Shown here piece by piece: positions 61,401-64,000 of a stretch of 64,000 nucleotides of DNA. Both the position numbers and the translations under genes were made by a program. This DNA is from Antedon mediterranea (lineage: Eukaryota; Echinodermata; Crinoidea; Comatulida; Antedonidae), in assembly GCF_964355755.1 (NCBI RefSeq), contig NC_092671.1:36783304-36847303 (forward strand), given 5' to 3'. Numbering within the stretch: the first letter of the stretch is position 1; each line of letters opens with the position of its first letter. The notes under the pieces are model-generated. The model saw nothing but the letters and a program-made list of their open reading frames with translations. It searched no databases and was not told where the DNA came from.

Positions 61401-63504
61401 ACTAGTTAATGTTAGGTGGTATAAAGCTCTGTCTACACTATCAAATATTTGACCACATCAAACTTTTTTTGTCAAACTAGTTTGATAGTGTAGACAGAGG
61501 TTTAGACACAGATTAGAGCAAAGCTGTTGTTTATAATGAGTGAAGAGTTGGCTGAAAGGTTTTTAATTGATAAGAATTCAAATTACTTTCCCACTTCTTT
61601 TCAGCACAACTGTATCTCTACAATATGTAAACTAAATACAATCTATGATAACAACAACAAACAAATCTAATTCTTAACTCTTCGTACCAGTAAAGAAACA
61701 CTATGTTGACTGTCAACAGCTTCTTGCGCAATACCAGAAGGAACTAAACGAAGAACAGTTAAAGGTGGCAGAAGCTGTCGAAAAGAACAGGGAAAAAGAG
61801 AAAGCTCTGAAAGCTGCACAAGAGATGGCAGAACAGAAAGCAGCGTTGGCTGCCAAAGTTGATGCGGAGAAGGAACGAGAGATTGCAGAGAAAGCTGCCC
61901 AGATTGTTGCGGAAAAAGAAATTGCAGACCAGAAGAGATCATTGATTGCTGAGAATGAAAGGTTTGCAATGGTGAGTAGGTAATGGAAATGAGGTGGATA
62001 ATGTACATCTTTCTATGTTTCTGCAAAACTAGAAATATTTTTTTTTCTCTTTCCAGTATCAGAATGGTGATCAGAACCGGTCAAGACAAAATAGAACAAA
62101 ATCTTCACATCAAAATCATTCCACAGTTGGTCCTCCTAAAGTGCATACAAAGATTCCTGTTGAGGGAGAGTTCTATCCAGCTATGACCAGTACAAATCGT
62201 ACCAAACTTGTAGGAGAATTTTATCCAGCTATGACCAGTACAAACCGTGCCCAACATAATGGAGAATTTTATCCAGTTATGATCAGTACAAACCAGTTAC
62301 ATCATCATTTATCTCAGAATATTCCTCCACAATCAAAGGAATTAAGAAACCAGGCAAATAACCTCAAGGATCCAAACTGGTTTGTCAATGATGTAGAAGA
62401 TCCCAGGAGGTCAGTGGAAGAGTTCCACGCTCTTGAAGCTCAAGTCGATGACACTCCAACATTAGAAGATGGTTTTACACCGATGTTACCGGTTGAACGT
62501 CAAGAGTATAACGATACTGCCCCAGAGTACAGACAGAGCTACATGCACTTGACATCTGAACAAAGATGGAATGAACTTCTACAGCACAGAAAAAAACTGC
62601 GTGACGAACAAGAATGGCTTCGGAGAAAGCTTCATGAGCAAGAAGAGTTGTTAAAACATCGACACAAAGTGGAGACTCATGTTGCAACAAAGCCTTTAAC
62701 TCCTGCTCACTTGTTATCAGAACAGCATAGTGAACCTGGTTGGCCAGTGTCACCTTCAAGGCCTACTCCTTCTCATCGAAAATCTGAACCAGTATCAACT
62801 CAGAATATGAGAAATGGACATCCTGATGAAAGGATTAACAGTGGCTATCTTTCAAGAGCCTTTAGTAGCCATCAACCAGGTAGTAGAAGACTGGTTTCAG
62901 AACCTAGACATAAAGCTGTTGCCATGGATGAAAGAGATGTAATAGCTAAGCAGAACCATCTGCATACACCTCCTTCGAAACAGACTGTAATAATGAAAGA
63001 CAAAGGTAAGGGAGAATAAAAAATAACACACTTAAAATATTATTATTAAAATAAAGACAGAAACTAAGAAATCAATTTAAACAATGCATAATCTTATTTT
63101 GTAATCTTAAGCTCTGTCTACACTATCAATGTTAAATTCTACTACACTGTTTGCAGTGATACTGTATAATACTATTTTAACATTAAAAAAAAAATCTTTC
63201 TATTTAAAACTAAATCTCAAGTTATGCTGCTGTTTTTTCATGGAGGTAATTGTGGTACAGCGACAACAATGATTTGAACCATTGACTATGGAATTAATAA
63301 GCAAGCATGTCAACCACCAAACTACAGTGCCGCTACAATAGATTTATTAACCTAGAGTCCTTTGATATTTTATACAGGATGTTCACCACTTTATGTTGAA
63401 AGGGAAATACAGACTACATTGAAACAAACTGGTGGTGAGTCAAGAGACCGAGTGCTGGATTCGAACCGTTACAAGACAGATACAAGATATATGGAAAACA
63501 GAAG
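58395..63504 (+). CDS. KIAA1328-like: hinderin (KIAA1328)-like coiled-coil protein, eight exons, 3' end outside window
   Basis: Eight exons join in frame (1784 nt, about 594 residues), and the last leaves phase 2 with no later exon recognised. Motifs match what I remember of vertebrate hinderin in order. These are an N-terminal aromatic-Trp segment with SDES...AFIPG, then SLKDLCAEDKTRVANLIREL, a charged coiled coil, then CQQLLAQYQKELNEEQ and a long Ala/Glu/Lys coiled coil with EK heptads, and a low-complexity C-terminal half. Hinderin is described as a coiled-coil partner of SMC3; its cellular role is poorly defined. Human hinderin is about 577 residues, so most of the protein is here. Identification is from memory of the family, not a search. 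An odd feature is a threefold 16-residue repeat, GEFYPAMTSTN. Confidence 0.75.
58785..59194. mobile_element. non-autonomous DNA transposon with 65-bp terminal inverted repeats
   Basis: The left end (58785-58849) and right end (59130-59194) are near-perfect reverse complements, beginning CTAAAGATACGGTACCGTAT and ending at AGGGCGCTT. The 280-bp centre contains a tRNA-like SINE head. No clear target duplication is seen. Confidence 0.7.
58880..58985 (+). mobile_element. tRNA-like SINE head nested in a MITE
   Basis: The A-box-like TAGCCTAGTGGGC and B box AGGTTCGATACTC are followed by a T-rich tail. The whole sits inside the inverted-repeat element at 58785-59194. Confidence 0.5.
59304..59339 (+). 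CDS. hinderin-like exon 2
   Basis: A 36-nt microexon with acceptor TTATTATAG and donor GTAAAT. It encodes the acidic SDESSSEAFIPG; phase 1 in and out. Confidence 0.65.
59454..60255 (+). mobile_element. 5'-truncated non-LTR retrotransposon (LINE, CR1/Jockey-like), reverse-transcriptase C-terminus
   Basis: An intact frame to a stop at 60077 (207 codons) reads KLFKSIIRPVIEYASPVWFP, then INQIESVQRRFTR. These are typical residues C-terminal to the reverse-transcriptase domain of CR1/Jockey-superfamily LINEs. The catalytic FADD part and the endonuclease are missing, so the copy is dead. A 3' tail with repeated TGAATA-like units ends near 60255. It lies in the intron between exons 2 and 3 of the hinderin-like gene, in sense orientation. 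Confidence 0.8.
60359..60465 (+). CDS. hinderin-like exon 3
   Basis: Phase 1 in, 0 out. It encodes a basic, Asn/Lys/Ser-rich stretch (LTQNNKMKSSKLNEKR, then VKQRRLKSDKE). Confidence 0.7.
60620..60717 (+). CDS. hinderin-like exon 4 (signature segment)
   Basis: Phase 0 in, 2 out. It contains SLKDLCAEDKTRVANLIREL, the most diagnostic hinderin segment, and starts the coiled coil. Confidence 0.8.
60750..60895. mobile_element. CArG MITE copy 19
   Basis: It lies 33 bp downstream of hinderin-like exon 4; one CCATATTTGG. Confidence 0.75.
60976..61121. mobile_element. CArG MITE copy 20
   Basis: Two intact boxes; about 80 bp from copy 19, in the same intron. Confidence 0.78.
61243..61370 (+). CDS. 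hinderin-like exon 5 (coiled coil)
   Basis: Phase 2 in, 1 out. Heptad-like charged sequence TGREKDNATNELESERKKY through LLEKERDNIF. The donor GTTTTT is non-consensus, but the frame joins cleanly to exon 6. Confidence 0.72.
61421..61504. mobile_element. CArG MITE copy 21 (core deleted)
   Basis: Both termini are joined with little interior; no box left. Confidence 0.7.
61691..61971 (+). CDS. hinderin-like exon 6 (CQQLLAQYQ and long coiled coil)
   Basis: Phase 1 in, 0 out, with a strong GTGAGT donor. It reads KKHYVDCQQLLAQYQKELNE, followed by about 70 residues of Ala/Glu/Lys-rich coiled coil (EKEKALKAAQEMAEQKAALA and on). Confidence 0.82.
62057..63005 (+). CDS. hinderin-like exon 7 (large C-terminal exon)
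   Basis: 949 nt, strong CTCTTTCCAG acceptor, donor GTAAGG, phase 0 in, 1 out. It begins with an Asn/Gln/Ser-rich stretch, then three tandem 16-residue repeats (62165-62310). Next come a conserved-looking VEDPRRSVEEFHALEAQ, a basic coiled segment (EQRWNELLQHRKKLRDEQEW) and a Ser/Pro/His-rich tail. VEEFHA matches my memory of hinderin. Confidence 0.85.
63109..63131. mobile_element. CArG MITE single terminus
   Basis: One end only (AGCTCTGTCTACACTATCAA). Confidence 0.5.
63232..63345 (-). mobile_element. tRNA-like SINE head
   Basis: On the minus strand TAGTTTGGTGGTTGACATGC (A box) and GGTTCAAATCATT (B box) lie between partly pairing GCGGCA and TGTCGC ends. There is no proper cloverleaf, so it is not called as a tRNA gene. 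Confidence 0.5.
63378..63504 (+). CDS. hinderin-like exon 8
   Basis: Acceptor TTTTATACAG, phase 1 in, phase 2 out at GTTAGG. It reads CSPLYVEREIQTTLKQTGGE through YMENRR. The terminal exon was not found before the window ends. Confidence 0.65.
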
Positions 63505-64000
63505 GTTAGGTATATTTTTTTTACCTCTGCCAAGGAGGTATATGTAGTCGATCGTGTTTGTCTGTCTATTTGTTTGTTAGCAGGATTACTCGAAAAGTAA
63601 TTACAAGATCTTTACCAAAATGGAAATACAGATAGATATGTGGCCAAGGACCACTGCATTACATGTTGGAGGCAATCTGGACCACGGTCCCAATTCTGGA
63701 CCACTTTTTAGTATAATTTTTAGACCTGCTAGTTTTAAAAGATAGACATAGATATTTGTTTTTTGGCGTTGTTGTTCTATTGTTAGTCAACAGAATCTGT
63801 TGTTACTTGAAAGAGTGGTTACATAACCATTACACCAAATTCACATACACATGCTTGTAGTGAAATTAGCCTAAATCACAAACAGCATTAAGACACACAC
63901 AAATATATATATATATATATTTTCCAAGATAAATCTTATGCAGGAGAATGTTACAGTAGGCGGAGGTATGCAGTCTCGTAGTGGCTTTCTAGTTTTAAAT

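Noticed and set aside
63232-63345. tRNA gene on the minus strand
   Set aside because: Boxes are present but there is no full cloverleaf; treated as a SINE head.
63941-64000. Possible next exon of the hinderin-like gene after TTATGCAG
   Set aside because: The phase-2 join runs into TAG after a few codons, and the region looks non-coding. It could be a terminal exon, but nothing supports it.

Overview
This is an AT-rich metazoan nuclear window with split genes, GT-AG introns, transposon-derived repeats in nearly every intron, tRNA-derived SINEs and LINE remnants. Three protein-coding genes can be read. An E-protein bHLH gene, a hinderin-like gene and the general repeat style point to an invertebrate deuterostome, most likely an echinoderm. 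That placement is inference, and nothing here fixes the species.

Layout. (1) 1-27.5 kb: 5' part of an E-protein (TCF3/TCF4/TCF12, Daughterless family) gene on the minus strand. The N-terminal AD1 activation-domain exons lie at 24.1 and 16.7 kb, and one or two upstream 5' exons lie at 25.9 and 27.4 kb. All later exons, including the bHLH, were not found and presumably lie beyond the left edge. The intron is full of MITEs, a SINE, LINE tails and tandem repeats. (2) 27.5-32.6 kb: intergenic, repeat-rich, with a GC-rich minisatellite at 31.4-31.7 kb. (3) 32.6-50.0 kb, minus strand: a complete 15-coding-exon gene that I could join in frame throughout (591 residues). It encodes a signal peptide, three copies of a six-cysteine ectodomain module that I do not recognise, a Ser/Thr-containing stalk, one membrane span and a short basic/acidic tail. 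(4) 50.2-58.3 kb: an 8.1 kb imperfect giant inverted repeat. Both arms carry a ~100 bp satellite in opposite orientation, then inverted 15-bp repeat arrays, around a centre near 55.9 kb. (5) 58.4 kb to the right edge, plus strand: a hinderin (KIAA1328)-like coiled-coil gene, eight exons in frame, final exon(s) outside the window. A truncated LINE, two MITEs and a nested SINE/MITE sit in its introns.

The most notable observations are these. The two divergent genes flanking the giant inverted repeat begin at the same 33-bp promoter-like sequence (one mismatch), each followed after exactly 5 nt by TATATA. The satellite filling the arms has a dyad built of the same sub-motifs. A very abundant palindromic MITE (22 copies or fragments) carries perfect CArG boxes (SRF/MADS sites). 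A 71-bp tandem repeat at 3.3-3.6 kb carries perfect DR1 nuclear-receptor sites and Oct octamers. The three-module receptor-like protein has class 1-1 symmetrical exon phases, the signature of exon-shuffled extracellular modules. Conclusions come from reading the sequence alone. Family names rest on remembered conserved motifs, not on a database search.
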